Of a DNA stretch of 30,626 nt, positions 1 to 7,223 are shown in pieces. Source of the stretch: a virus. Location: IMG/VR virus record IMGVR_UViG_3300020159_003101, positions 1 through 30,626 of that record. One strand, written 5' to 3'. A model generated the notes under the pieces. The model saw nothing but the letters and a program-made list of their open reading frames with translations. It was not told the origin of the DNA and did no database searches. Position 1 is the first letter of the stretch. Each line of letters starts with the position of its first letter. The position numbers were made by a program, and so were the translations under genes.

Positions 1-111
1 GGTGTAGGTGTTGGTGTAGATGTACTAGTTGGTGTACTAGTTGGTATAGGTGTTGATGTACTAGTTGGTGTACTAGTTGGTATAGGTGTTGATGTACGTG
101 TAGGCGTTGCG
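1..111. repeat. 36-bp tandem repeat encoding Thr/Pro/Ser linker
   Basis: A 36-bp unit starts at 31 and again at 67; the first 30 bases of the two copies are identical. Bases 1-30 and 97-111 are degenerate copies. The period is a multiple of three, and on the minus strand it encodes a 12-residue Thr/Pro/Ser unit at the C-terminal end of the cut-off virion protein. The array probably continues beyond the left edge. Confidence 0.85.
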
Positions 112-1514
112 GTCGGCAAAGGTAACCCACTTAAATCATCAATACAATCAATACCACATATCTCAAAATCATAGTTGTTTAAAATATTTAAAAAATCATG
201 TCTAACATGAACAAAATCTAATGGTTCCTCATAATATTTTATTTTTTTCATTTTAAAACAACAAGCACCACTGTGGATATTGTTCATTAAACCAGTTCCA
301 GCTCCCCAAGATTGTATAAATGGTTGAGTTCCCCTCGTTGATGGAATAACCTCTTCCCAATTCTCTAACTTATATATAGGTCTTCCGTTTAGGTATATTT
401 TAAGTGTACCTAATCTTCTTTGTCTTTCTTCTGACCATTCTTCTCTCAATGATTCAGAAGCATTCCAAACCGTTAGTTGTGTTGATGTAACTGCGGTAAC
501 TACTGTGTTTTGATAGGGTGATGTTCTATAACCAATCATATCATTCCAACCACCATCGTTTTCAATATCACAAAAATCATAATGCTTGTACCTATCAAAT
601 GTTATTGTAATATTAAAATCTTTTATTGCGTTGGTTGTACATAACGTGGGTGTTTGTCCGCTAGATAGATAATATGACTCAGAATAAGCCCCATTAACAC
701 ACGCACCGGAATAACGATACGCGGACCATTTTATTCTTCCGTCAGAGGTAAATCCAAACGAAAGATTATTGTCTGCATAATCAGAAACAACATTACTACC
801 TCTAACACCCCAATAATAAAATATCCCACCAGAAGACCAACTTAAATTATTTCTATTAAAAATAAAATCTAATGTCCAACCCTTTTCGGTTCTTCTTGCT
901 AATGTTGGTGTACAATTGTCGGTTCCTTGACCTTGATTAAAATCATATGCCCACGGCTTAACAACTTGAATTGGAGCTAAAGGTGAGCACGCATTAGCGT
1001 TAATAATGTTTTTTCTTGATTTATATACATCTGTTGTAAATCCAGATATTAATTGGGGCTTAGTATATCCAGTTAAAGCATTAGAATCTGGAGTGGCTAA
1101 ATTATATGAATTTATTTTAAAATAATGTGTTCTACCACTAATTAATGTAAATTTATATCTATTTGAGTCTAATAATATGTTTTTATAGTTCGATCCAATA
1201 TAATTAGTGAAATCATCATAGTTAAGAGTCATTTGTAAACCAGAATAGGTATATCCATTAACCAAGTCTGAAATGTCGTCCTCAGATAGGTTAATCAATG
1301 ATTTTACACATTGTAAGTTTGTTAAACTTTGATTAATCTTTAAACTTTCATATACAATTGGTGTATATAAATCTAAAACGTCAGTATTATAGTCAGTATC
1401 GACTTTTGTGATTTCATAATCATAAAATTCTGACGAATCTAGTTTGGCATCCAATCTTGTACCATAAAACTTTAAAATATTCTGGCTATTCATATTTAGA
1501 TAAATATCTTTCAT
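1..1514 (-). CDS. Virion/tail adhesin-like protein with Thr-Pro repeat tail (partial)
   Basis: This reading frame is open from an ATG at 1514 to the left edge (504 codons, no stop), so the C-terminus is missing. I do not recognise a named family. Residues 1-460 look like beta-rich extracellular or virion protein, with many aromatic and Asn residues and about ten Cys. A segment around residues 375-425 contains GTLKIYLNGRPIY followed by a Gly/Trp-rich stretch, reminiscent of LamG/concanavalin-like sandwich domains. From about residue 466 it becomes a Thr/Pro/Ser tandem repeat, typical of extended linkers in virion fibres. It is divergent from the gene at 1545; the 30-bp gap holds an AT-rich promoter-like element. 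A tail fibre or decoration protein is the best guess, by inference only. Confidence 0.6.
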   Translation of the reverse strand, partial: MKDIYLNMNSQNILKFYGTRLDAKLDSSEFYDYEITKVDTDYNTDVLDLYTPIVYESLKINQSLTNLQCVKSLINLSEDDISDLVNGYTYSGLQMTLNYDDFTNYIGSNYKNILLDSNRYKFTLISGRTHYFKINSYNLATPDSNALTGYTKPQLISGFTTDVYKSRKNIINANACSPLAPIQVVKPWAYDFNQGQGTDNCTPTLARRTEKGWTLDFIFNRNNLSWSSGGIFYYWGVRGSNVVSDYADNNLSFGFTSDGRIKWSAYRYSGACVNGAYSESYYLSSGQTPTLCTTNAIKDFNITITFDRYKHYDFCDIENDGGWNDMIGYRTSPYQNTVVTAVTSTQLTVWNASESLREEWSEERQRRLGTLKIYLNGRPIYKLENWEEVIPSTRGTQPFIQSWGAGTGLMNNIHSGACCFKMKKIKYYEEPLDFVHVRHDFLNILNNYDFEICGIDCIDDLSGLPLPTATPTRTSTPIPTSTPTSTSTPIPTSTPTSTSTPTPT

Positions 1515-1523
1515 AGCGTTTGA

Positions 1524-1531
1524 TATTTATA
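1524..1531. promoter_or_regulatory. TATTTATA element in a divergent intergenic gap
   Basis: TATTTATA lies 13 bases before the ATG at 1545 on the plus strand. Read on the minus strand it is TATAAATA, identical to the T4 late -10 consensus, 9 bases before the ATG at 1514. The 30-bp gap could therefore drive both genes. Promoter function is inference. Confidence 0.45.
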
Positions 1532-1544
1532 TAAAAAAGATTCC

Positions 1545-2303
1545 ATGAACGATTTTATAAAACAAGTAATAGAAGAGAAGTTTGCATCGAAGGCACAGCA
1601 AAGGTATTTCTATGCAAAAGCCAATGAAAAGGGCGCACCTAAAAAAGATAAGAAAAAGTGGAAAAAGTGGGCTAGCGAGTTCTCTAGCGACACTAATTTC
1701 GAAAAAATACCTGATAAAATTGAAAAGAAAGAGGAAGATATTGAAGAAATTGTTGATGAAAAAGGTAACATTATGAGAGGTAATATTCCAACTCAAATTA
1801 AAAAATCTTTAATTGGAGCCAAAAGAAGAACGGATAAAGTTGTAAAAACTGGTGCTGGAGCAATGGGAAATTATGGAATTAACAGTACTAACATCAGATC
1901 AAGGGCTTGGGGTGAAGGTCAAGAGGTGAAAGAAATTGCAATGGATGACATATTAGGATATGAAAATACCATGGGTGATGATAAAACATATGACGAAGCT
2001 TATAATTATTTTATTAAAGACTTGGGGCTTCCAGAAGATGAGGCTAAGGAGAGATTAGCAGCAATGGGGTATATTGAGGGAGAAAAAGAATTAGTTAGAT
2101 TGGTTGAAAATCCCAAAAGATTTATGCAAGATTATATTGAAAGCGTTTTAGTTAAGAAATCTCAAGATTCTGATGTTTTGGAAAAAGAAAGTGATGAAAC
2201 TGTAAATCCACTAATATTAAAGCAAATTGAGTCTCTTAAAAAATCACTAAATAAAAATAACATACCGGTAGAAAAAATTATAAAACATTTAAAAGGTGAA
2301 TAG
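1545..2303 (+). CDS. Hypothetical protein with SKAQQR N-terminal motif
   Basis: This is a 252-residue hydrophilic, Lys/Glu-rich protein of unknown function. The N-terminus carries the motif SKAQQRYFYAKA at residues 15-26, followed by a Lys/Trp-rich stretch. Similar SKAQQRF-type openings are common in small phage and bacterial proteins, but they do not define a function. The first 11 residues form an amphipathic stretch ending in IEE, which fits the [L/I]xE cleavage rule of T4 gp21, so it could be a packaged head protein; this is speculative. The C-terminal third is helical and charged. It starts the plus-strand block 13 bases after a TATTTATA element and overlaps the next gene by 8 bases. Confidence 0.75.
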   Translation: MNDFIKQVIEEKFASKAQQRYFYAKANEKGAPKKDKKKWKKWASEFSSDTNFEKIPDKIEKKEEDIEEIVDEKGNIMRGNIPTQIKKSLIGAKRRTDKVVKTGAGAMGNYGINSTNIRSRAWGEGQEVKEIAMDDILGYENTMGDDKTYDEAYNYFIKDLGLPEDEAKERLAAMGYIEGEKELVRLVENPKRFMQDYIESVLVKKSQDSDVLEKESDETVNPLILKQIESLKKSLNKNNIPVEKIIKHLKGE

Positions 2304-2787
2304 TGATTTAAAAGATAGGGTATATGATATACCCAATGATGTAATAGAAAAAATTAATCAAACATTAGCTAGTGCGGCCGGTAATGATCTTCATGGTATT
2401 AAACGAGCAAAAACACTTTGTTCAGAAAAAAAAGTAACATATGGCCAGTTAAAGAGGATTATTCATGATATTAAAACTCTTGATAAAAATACCGAACAGG
2501 CTAGATACAATTTATATGGGGGTGAATTGATGGAAAAATGGGCCAACACCTTTTTAGATGGTGAAAGACAACTGGTTAAAGATAAAAAAATCTCATCACA
2601 TAAAATAAATAATAATACCGGAATGAATGGTTTAAGAAAAAACCCATTCAGAAAAGAGGGTGAAAGAAAACACAGCAATAAAATGTCTGTTGATCTATTA
2701 AAATCAAATTCAGAAGAAAACTCTGTTTCCTCAATAAAACAAAATGGTTTATTTGAACAAATCAAAAGAATTAAAAAATTAATGTAA
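2296..2787 (+). CDS. Hypothetical protein, GTG start
   Basis: This is a 163-residue basic protein of unknown function. The GTG start at 2296 overlaps the end of the previous gene by 8 bases. I see no in-frame ATG near the N-terminus that would give a similar protein, so the GTG is preferred. Residues 1-60 look helical (PNDVIEKINQTLASAAG), and the middle is rich in Lys, Asn and Ser. It ends in GLFEQIKRIKKLM, a short amphipathic helix preceded by an LxE tripeptide. The protein at 3446-4444 ends in a similar way (LSESFVHRVKKLISYF), suggesting a shared C-terminal signal or docking peptide. It lies 3 bases from the next gene and is probably in the same operon. Confidence 0.7.
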   Translation: MNSDLKDRVYDIPNDVIEKINQTLASAAGNDLHGIKRAKTLCSEKKVTYGQLKRIIHDIKTLDKNTEQARYNLYGGELMEKWANTFLDGERQLVKDKKISSHKINNNTGMNGLRKNPFRKEGERKHSNKMSVDLLKSNSEENSVSSIKQNGLFEQIKRIKKLM

Positions 2788-2790
2788 GAT

Positions 2791-3444
2791 ATGGCAACAC
2801 AATTAGAAATCATTGCTGAAAAAGAAAGACAGGCACATTTAACAAGAAATTCATACATTGAAAAAAATGGCTATGGTGTAACACATGAAAATGCACTATC
2901 AAATGGTGATGAAAAAGGTAAAGGAGAAGCTGGTACAATTGGATCATCTGTAGATATTCAAGCCAGAGTTGAAAACCTTCTTAGAAATCCGTATTCATCA
3001 AATAATCAATATAATTCAAAAAATATTAACGCATTATCTGATGGTGATGAAAAAGGTAAAGGTGAAAATGGAACTATTGGTTCTTCTGTAGACATATTAA
3101 CAAGAAATGAGTTAATGTCTAAAAATACATATTTACAAAACAAAGCATATGGTGTAACTAGTCCTAATGCATTATCTGATGATGATGAAAAGGGAAAGGG
3201 TGAAAATAGTGGTAAAATTGGTTCATTAACAGATATCAAAGTTAGAACCGAAAGTTTATCTAGAAATTCATATAATAATCAAAACGCTTATAATTCTAAA
3301 AACCCTAACGCATTATCTGATGGTGATGAAAAGGGTAAGGGAGAAAACAACGGATCTGTTGGATCATTAACAGATGTTAATTCAAGAAAAGATAGTGTCG
3401 CTAGAAATAAATTTGGCGAAACAAAAAAATACCCAGATTTTTAA
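2791..3444 (+). CDS. Four-repeat NALS-GDEKGKGE protein
   Basis: This 217-residue, highly hydrophilic protein contains no Cys or Trp. It is built of four repeats of 46-47 residues starting at residues 34, 80, 126 and 173. Each repeat opens with NALS followed by D/N-G/D-DEKGKGE, then a Gly/Ser segment (GTIGSSVDI or GSLTDI), an Arg-containing helix, and an RN-x-Y...N-x-Y segment. I do not recognise the fold. The conserved acidic-Gly core could bind metal or form a repeated turn; this is inference. It is flanked 3 bases upstream and 1 base downstream by other unassigned genes, consistent with one transcript. Its products may be virion or head proteins, but nothing in the sequence proves this. Confidence 0.8.
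   Translation: MATQLEIIAEKERQAHLTRNSYIEKNGYGVTHENALSNGDEKGKGEAGTIGSSVDIQARVENLLRNPYSSNNQYNSKNINALSDGDEKGKGENGTIGSSVDILTRNELMSKNTYLQNKAYGVTSPNALSDDDEKGKGENSGKIGSLTDIKVRTESLSRNSYNNQNAYNSKNPNALSDGDEKGKGENNGSVGSLTDVNSRKDSVARNKFGETKKYPDF
2890..3420 (+). repeat. Four intragenic repeats of about 138-141 bp
   Basis: Coding repeats begin at about 2890, 3028, 3166 and 3307 and encode the NALS...GDEKGKGE modules. Third-position differences between copies show that the repetition is kept at protein level rather than being a recent DNA duplication. Confidence 0.75.
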
Positions 3445-3445
3445 T

Positions 3446-4444
3446 ATGACACTAAACGACTTTTTTACAGATATATTAGAAGAACAAAATGATCTTGTTT
3501 TAAAAACAACTAAAAACAAGCCATTAGCGGATGCCATTACAAATAGACATCCCATTACTTTCTATTATACTGGTCCAAGAAAACCCAAAAAAACAAACGT
3601 TAAGGCAGGCTATAGGGTTAAAGCCGAAGCGGTTGCATTAGGGTCAAACAAAAAAGGTAATTTAGTTATTAGGGCGTGGATAGATAATCCATCAAAGTCA
3701 AAAAGAGGAACACCTTCTGATGTTGGTAATGAAAAAGCAAATTATGGATGGAGAACATTTTTAGTATCCAGAATGAGCGCGATTGATGTACTAAAAAATG
3801 AAACATTTGATGTGCCAAGAGAAAAGTTTAATGGTGGTGGTGACGATAAATCAATGAGTGTAACATATGTTAGTACCGATTTCTCACCTAAACAAAAAGA
3901 ACCAAAAGTAACCACAGAACCAAAAGCAAAAGTTGAACCAACTAAACCAACAAAAAAACCTGGGGTAACTAAAACAACTAGAAATTTTGATAAGGAAATG
4001 ACAACCGCACAAAACGATTTGGCAAAGGTTGTTTCAGATTTAAAATCAACAAACGAAAAATACAAACAAGTTAAAGATACACCAGAAGCTGAACCTCTTC
4101 TAAACACATTAAAAGATTTAACAGCAAAGAAAAAAGAACTAGTAGTTAAGATTGATGATCTAGTTAATCAAATTGCACAGTCTGGTGTCGATATGAAAAA
4201 TGTTAATGTTCAGAAATTTTTAAGTGCTAATAGAGCTATTAAATCGGAGCCAGAAATTAATATACCAGAGCCAAGTAAGAAACCTACGAAAAAACCAAAC
4301 GAGCCAAATCCAACTATAGAAAAAAATAAACTACCTGAACCTAAAAAGACAGAAAAACCAGATAAAAGTCCAGAAGATGAAAATCGATATGATTTAAGTG
4401 AATCATTTGTTCATAGAGTTAAAAAACTTATTTCGTATTTTTAA
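3446..4444 (+). CDS. WYL-like domain and coiled-coil protein
   Basis: The ATG at 3446, 1 base after the upstream stop, gives 332 residues; the frame is open further upstream but only inside the previous gene. Residues 25-125 form a compact beta-rich domain (ITFYYTG, VALGSNKKGNLVIRAW, WRTFLVSRMS) resembling the WYL/SH3-like fold that binds ligands or nucleic acid in bacterial regulators. A Lys/Pro/Thr-rich linker follows, then a coiled coil around residues 185-260, a second Pro/Lys-rich linker, and a terminal amphipathic helix preceded by LSE. The N-terminal DILEE also matches the gp21 cleavage rule. A virion-associated or regulatory role is possible. The WYL assignment is by pattern only. Confidence 0.65.
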   Translation: MTLNDFFTDILEEQNDLVLKTTKNKPLADAITNRHPITFYYTGPRKPKKTNVKAGYRVKAEAVALGSNKKGNLVIRAWIDNPSKSKRGTPSDVGNEKANYGWRTFLVSRMSAIDVLKNETFDVPREKFNGGGDDKSMSVTYVSTDFSPKQKEPKVTTEPKAKVEPTKPTKKPGVTKTTRNFDKEMTTAQNDLAKVVSDLKSTNEKYKQVKDTPEAEPLLNTLKDLTAKKKELVVKIDDLVNQIAQSGVDMKNVNVQKFLSANRAIKSEPEINIPEPSKKPTKKPNEPNPTIEKNKLPEPKKTEKPDKSPEDENRYDLSESFVHRVKKLISYF

Positions 4445-4457
4445 CTTTATTTTTGGA

Positions 4458-4463
4458 TATAAT
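4458..4463 (+). promoter_or_regulatory. Possible promoter -10 (TATAAT)
   Basis: TATAAT lies 18 bases before the ATG at 4482 and follows a T-rich stretch. The gap before 5118 has a related arrangement. In DNA this AT-rich such a hexamer is weak evidence. Confidence 0.25.
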
Positions 4464-4481
4464 TAGAATATACTTATTAAT

Positions 4482-5069
4482 ATGACACAATTAAATACCG
4501 GCCCAATTAGTTCAAACGATTTGATGCAAAAATTGGCACAAGCAAAAAAGATAATGAATAAAGTAGATACAGGTAATTTCGAAAGAGGCCACGTTAATGA
4601 GGACGTATTAATAAATGATCCAGAAGAATATATTCATACAAATAATATGCCACCATTATCCGAGACAAGAAACGTATCTGCACCAGCTAGTATCAGTAAA
4701 ATTCAAAATTCGAGGCTGCCTGATAATATTAAAAAAGCGATGATTGAAAATCCTATTGAACAAATGTCACAAATTTCATTAAATGAAACCTTGGATATGA
4801 ATTTTATAAAAGGGGCTAAAAGATTAATGGAACAAGAGGGTACACCCAAAAGCAAACAAGTACCGTCAAAGCCAACATTACAATCTTCAAATATTGATAT
4901 GAACTCAATTGCAACTATTATCGAAAATACTGTTCGTAAAGTTATGGATGAAAAATTAAGCCAACTTTTATCTGCACAACAAACTCAATCAATTAATGAA
5001 AACTTAGTACTCAAGGTTGGTGATTCAATTTTTAAAGGTAAAATTACCGGAGTTAATAAGTCAAAATAA
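4482..5069 (+). CDS. Hypothetical protein, helical C-terminus
   Basis: This is a 195-residue protein of unknown function. The N-terminal half is Asn/Pro-rich and probably flexible. The middle contains a conserved-looking segment, RLPDNIKKAMIENPI (about residues 79-93), then a short helix with KRLMEQ. Residues 140-170 form a helix (IATIIENTVRKVMDEKLSQLL). The C-terminus NLVLKVGDSIFKGKITGV looks like a small beta-hairpin. The 37-bp gap upstream breaks the tight packing of the preceding genes and holds a TATAAT-like hexamer. A virion or assembly role is possible from the context, but I cannot name a family. Confidence 0.65.
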   Translation: MTQLNTGPISSNDLMQKLAQAKKIMNKVDTGNFERGHVNEDVLINDPEEYIHTNNMPPLSETRNVSAPASISKIQNSRLPDNIKKAMIENPIEQMSQISLNETLDMNFIKGAKRLMEQEGTPKSKQVPSKPTLQSSNIDMNSIATIIENTVRKVMDEKLSQLLSAQQTQSINENLVLKVGDSIFKGKITGVNKSK

Positions 5070-5092
5070 TTTACTTTTATTTTTTATTCCCT

Positions 5093-5098
5093 TATACT
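5093..5098 (+). promoter_or_regulatory. Possible promoter -10 (TATACT)
   Basis: TATACT after a T-rich stretch, 19 bases before the ATG at 5118. It resembles the arrangement ahead of 4482: a TAGA and an ATATA follow in both. Low confidence. Confidence 0.25.
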
Positions 5099-5117
5099 AG
5101 ACATATAATATTAAGAT

Positions 5118-6347
5118 ATGTCAAAAGTAAGAATTTTAGCTATTCCTTCAGATGCTCATGGGGTTGGTAAGTACAGAGTATTAGATCCATTTAAGTATAT
5201 TGGTAATAATTTCAATGATGAAATTCATGTAGATATCACTATGAATTTAGAAGATAGTGATGAGGTCTTTAACAACTATGATATTGTTGTTTTTCATAGT
5301 TTCATTCATCAAACTAATCACGAAAGAAACGTAGAAAGAGTTAAGTGGTTGAAAGCCAAAGGAATAAAAACAATAATGGATATTGATGATTTTTGGACCG
5401 TAGATCAAAGACACCCACTATATGAACAAATTAGAATTGCCAAAGTTGGTGAAAAAAAGATAGAACTATTAAAACTAGTAGACTATGTAACATGTACAAC
5501 ACCATTTTTTGCTGATGAAATTAAAAAAAGATTGGGGTTAAAAAATAACGTATTTATTTTCCCCAATGCTGTTGATGAAAACGAACCACAGTTCAAATCA
5601 AATCCAATTAAATCAGATAGATTAAGATTTGGTTGGCTTGGCGGATCATCCCATTTACATGATATTGAATTATTGCAGTCAGGAATTGAAAGTATACAAA
5701 ATTTATATTTAGATAAAACACAATTTGTTTTGTGTGGTTTTGATCTAAGAGGTACTGTTACAGAAATCGATAAATCCACCGGCCAACAAAGACAAAGACC
5801 AATTATGCCACATGAAACCGTGTGGAGTAAGTACGAAAGCATTTTTACAAAATCATATAAAGTTTTAAATGATGAGTATAAAAATTATTTAACATCATTT
5901 AAAGAAACCGATTATCCATCAATGGACGTACCATATGTTAGAAGGTGGACACAAGAGGTCAGCAAATACGCAATGAACTACAACTATTTTGATGTATCAT
6001 TAGCACCACTTGTTGAATCATTTTTCAATTCATGTAAATCTCAATTAAAAGTCATTGAAGCTGGGTTCCATAAAAAGGCCATCATTGCTAGCGAAACTAA
6101 TCCATATACCATAGATTTAGTATCGGCTGTCGATAGTGGTGTGTTTAATGACAAAGGTAATGCCCTATTGGTCTCACCAAGAAAAAACCATAAAGATTGG
6201 GCTAAACACATGAAAAGATTGGTAGATAACCCCGCTTTAGTTGAAGACCTAGGAAATAGGTTATACGAAACGGTTAAGGTTAAATATTCCTTAAAAAAGG
6301 TGTGTGAAGATAGGGTTGAGTTTTTCAAGTCTATTGTTAATAAATAA
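5118..6347 (+). CDS. GT-B type glycosyltransferase
   Basis: This is a 409-residue protein with the two-Rossmann-domain layout of GT4-like glycosyltransferases. The N-terminal domain opens with VRILAIPSDAHGVGKYR, a start typical of GT-B enzymes, and includes TIMDIDDFW, seen in many phage homologues. The C-terminal domain begins near residue 170 with RFGWLGGSSHLHD. Around residue 310 is KVIEAGFHKKAIIAS, which matches the C-terminal nucleotide-sugar binding helix region (E...G.P.i.s). It would transfer an activated sugar to DNA, to a virion protein or to host surface glycan; the acceptor cannot be read from sequence. It is the first of three glycosyltransferases in 6.3 kb. Confidence 0.85.
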   Translation: MSKVRILAIPSDAHGVGKYRVLDPFKYIGNNFNDEIHVDITMNLEDSDEVFNNYDIVVFHSFIHQTNHERNVERVKWLKAKGIKTIMDIDDFWTVDQRHPLYEQIRIAKVGEKKIELLKLVDYVTCTTPFFADEIKKRLGLKNNVFIFPNAVDENEPQFKSNPIKSDRLRFGWLGGSSHLHDIELLQSGIESIQNLYLDKTQFVLCGFDLRGTVTEIDKSTGQQRQRPIMPHETVWSKYESIFTKSYKVLNDEYKNYLTSFKETDYPSMDVPYVRRWTQEVSKYAMNYNYFDVSLAPLVESFFNSCKSQLKVIEAGFHKKAIIASETNPYTIDLVSAVDSGVFNDKGNALLVSPRKNHKDWAKHMKRLVDNPALVEDLGNRLYETVKVKYSLKKVCEDRVEFFKSIVNK

Positions 6348-6364
6348 TTTATTACCCTTTTTTT
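6338..6364 (+). terminator. Weak AT-only hairpin with T-tract
   Basis: The inverted repeat TAATAAA/TTTATTA overlaps the stop codon of the glycosyltransferase gene and is followed by CCC and seven or more T. The stem has no G:C pairs, so termination would be inefficient. Confidence 0.25.
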
Positions 6365-6418
6365 GTTTTATAAGTAATATTACATATATTAGTAGTGAAC
6401 ATTAAAATATAAAAAATT

Positions 6419-6649
6419 ATGTATTATCTAATTACAATTGGTTACGAAACTGAACAAATGGACAGAGAGGGTAACCCAAGAATTAAAAAAGTTAAGTATG
6501 TGTTACAAGCTAACTCGGTTGAAGAAGCAACAATTGTTGCAGCAAAATATCGCTCAGGTGATATCCGAGGTAGCGAAAGCCTAAGCGTCTCTAAGATGCA
6601 AATTGAGTGTGTTATAGACGAAAATAACACGCCAGAATATTACAAGTAA
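6419..6649 (+). CDS. Small DUF4494-like protein
   Basis: This is a 76-residue protein. The order of elements, a beta-strand opening (YYLITIGYETEQMDREG), a KVKYVLQANSVEEA segment and a short C-terminal strand, resembles small Bacteroidota and phage proteins of the DUF4494 type, where a partial strand motif is followed by a 'sfteAE' helix. The function of that family is unknown. The resemblance is by eye and could be wrong. It lies 4 bases upstream of the HD-like gene and after a 71-bp AT-rich gap, the longest in this block, so a promoter probably lies there. Confidence 0.6.
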   Translation: MYYLITIGYETEQMDREGNPRIKKVKYVLQANSVEEATIVAAKYRSGDIRGSESLSVSKMQIECVIDENNTPEYYK

Positions 6650-6653
6650 AAAC

Positions 6654-7223
6654 ATGATCTCTAAGGATAGAATTGAAAGAAACAAACAAAAATTTCAAGA
6701 AACTAACGAGAGATACAATGTTTTTACAAAAGAGTTAGAGGAGTTTCTGGGGAATGATTTTTATCACGCCCCAGCTTCTCCTTCTTTAGATTTATATGGG
6801 TGTTATCCTGGTGGTCTTTTAGATCATTTAATGAAAGTTTGCAAATATTCATTAAACATAAATGAGATCTTACCAGAAAAAATAAAATTAAATAAAGAAA
6901 AAATAATAAGAACCGTTTTTCTTTCTCAAATAGGAAAGGTCTTTCTTTTTAAAATGAATGATAGTGAATGGCATAGAACCAATTTAGGTAAAATGTACGT
7001 TTACAATACAGAAGGAATGGCAGCAATGAAAGTTGGAGAAAGAAGCGCATATTACGCAACCAAGTTTGGTTGTAATTTAGAAGAGGATGAATATCAAGCC
7101 ATTATAAACATAGATAAGGATTCGGATGACAAAATGGCTAAATGGTATTCATTAATTTTAAGTCAAGTAATGAAGCACGGTTTTGAATTAGCATTAATAG
7201 AAGAAAAATATGGAACAAGGTAA
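6654..7223 (+). CDS. Degenerate HD-domain protein (probable pseudoenzyme)
   Basis: This 189-residue protein fits the pattern of a phage/bacterial HD-family hydrolase that begins with an APAS..YHgay-GGLleH segment: here HAPASPSLDLYGCYPGGLLDH at about residues 38-58. The first His is kept. The signature HD in the next helix, normally HDicK, is SQIGK. The later GHGE-type His motif is KVGERS, and the final His region (normally RWHmg) reads NIDKD. Three of the metal-ligand positions are therefore gone. The fold is probably kept for binding or scaffolding rather than phosphohydrolysis. The C-terminus overlaps the dUTPase gene by 14 bases, suggesting coupled translation. Confidence 0.65.
   Translation: MISKDRIERNKQKFQETNERYNVFTKELEEFLGNDFYHAPASPSLDLYGCYPGGLLDHLMKVCKYSLNINEILPEKIKLNKEKIIRTVFLSQIGKVFLFKMNDSEWHRTNLGKMYVYNTEGMAAMKVGERSAYYATKFGCNLEEDEYQAIINIDKDSDDKMAKWYSLILSQVMKHGFELALIEEKYGTR

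Noticed and set aside
1-111. CRISPR-like array
   Set aside because: The 36-bp repeats are directly adjacent, with no unique spacers, and are in frame with a coding sequence.
1582-1776. Plus-strand frame rich in Lys and Arg
   Set aside because: It lies wholly inside the gene at 1545-2303 in another frame, with no start signal of its own.
3374-3445. Longer N-terminus for the gene ending at 4444
   Set aside because: It would lie inside the repeat-protein gene; the ATG at 3446 follows the upstream stop by 1 base.
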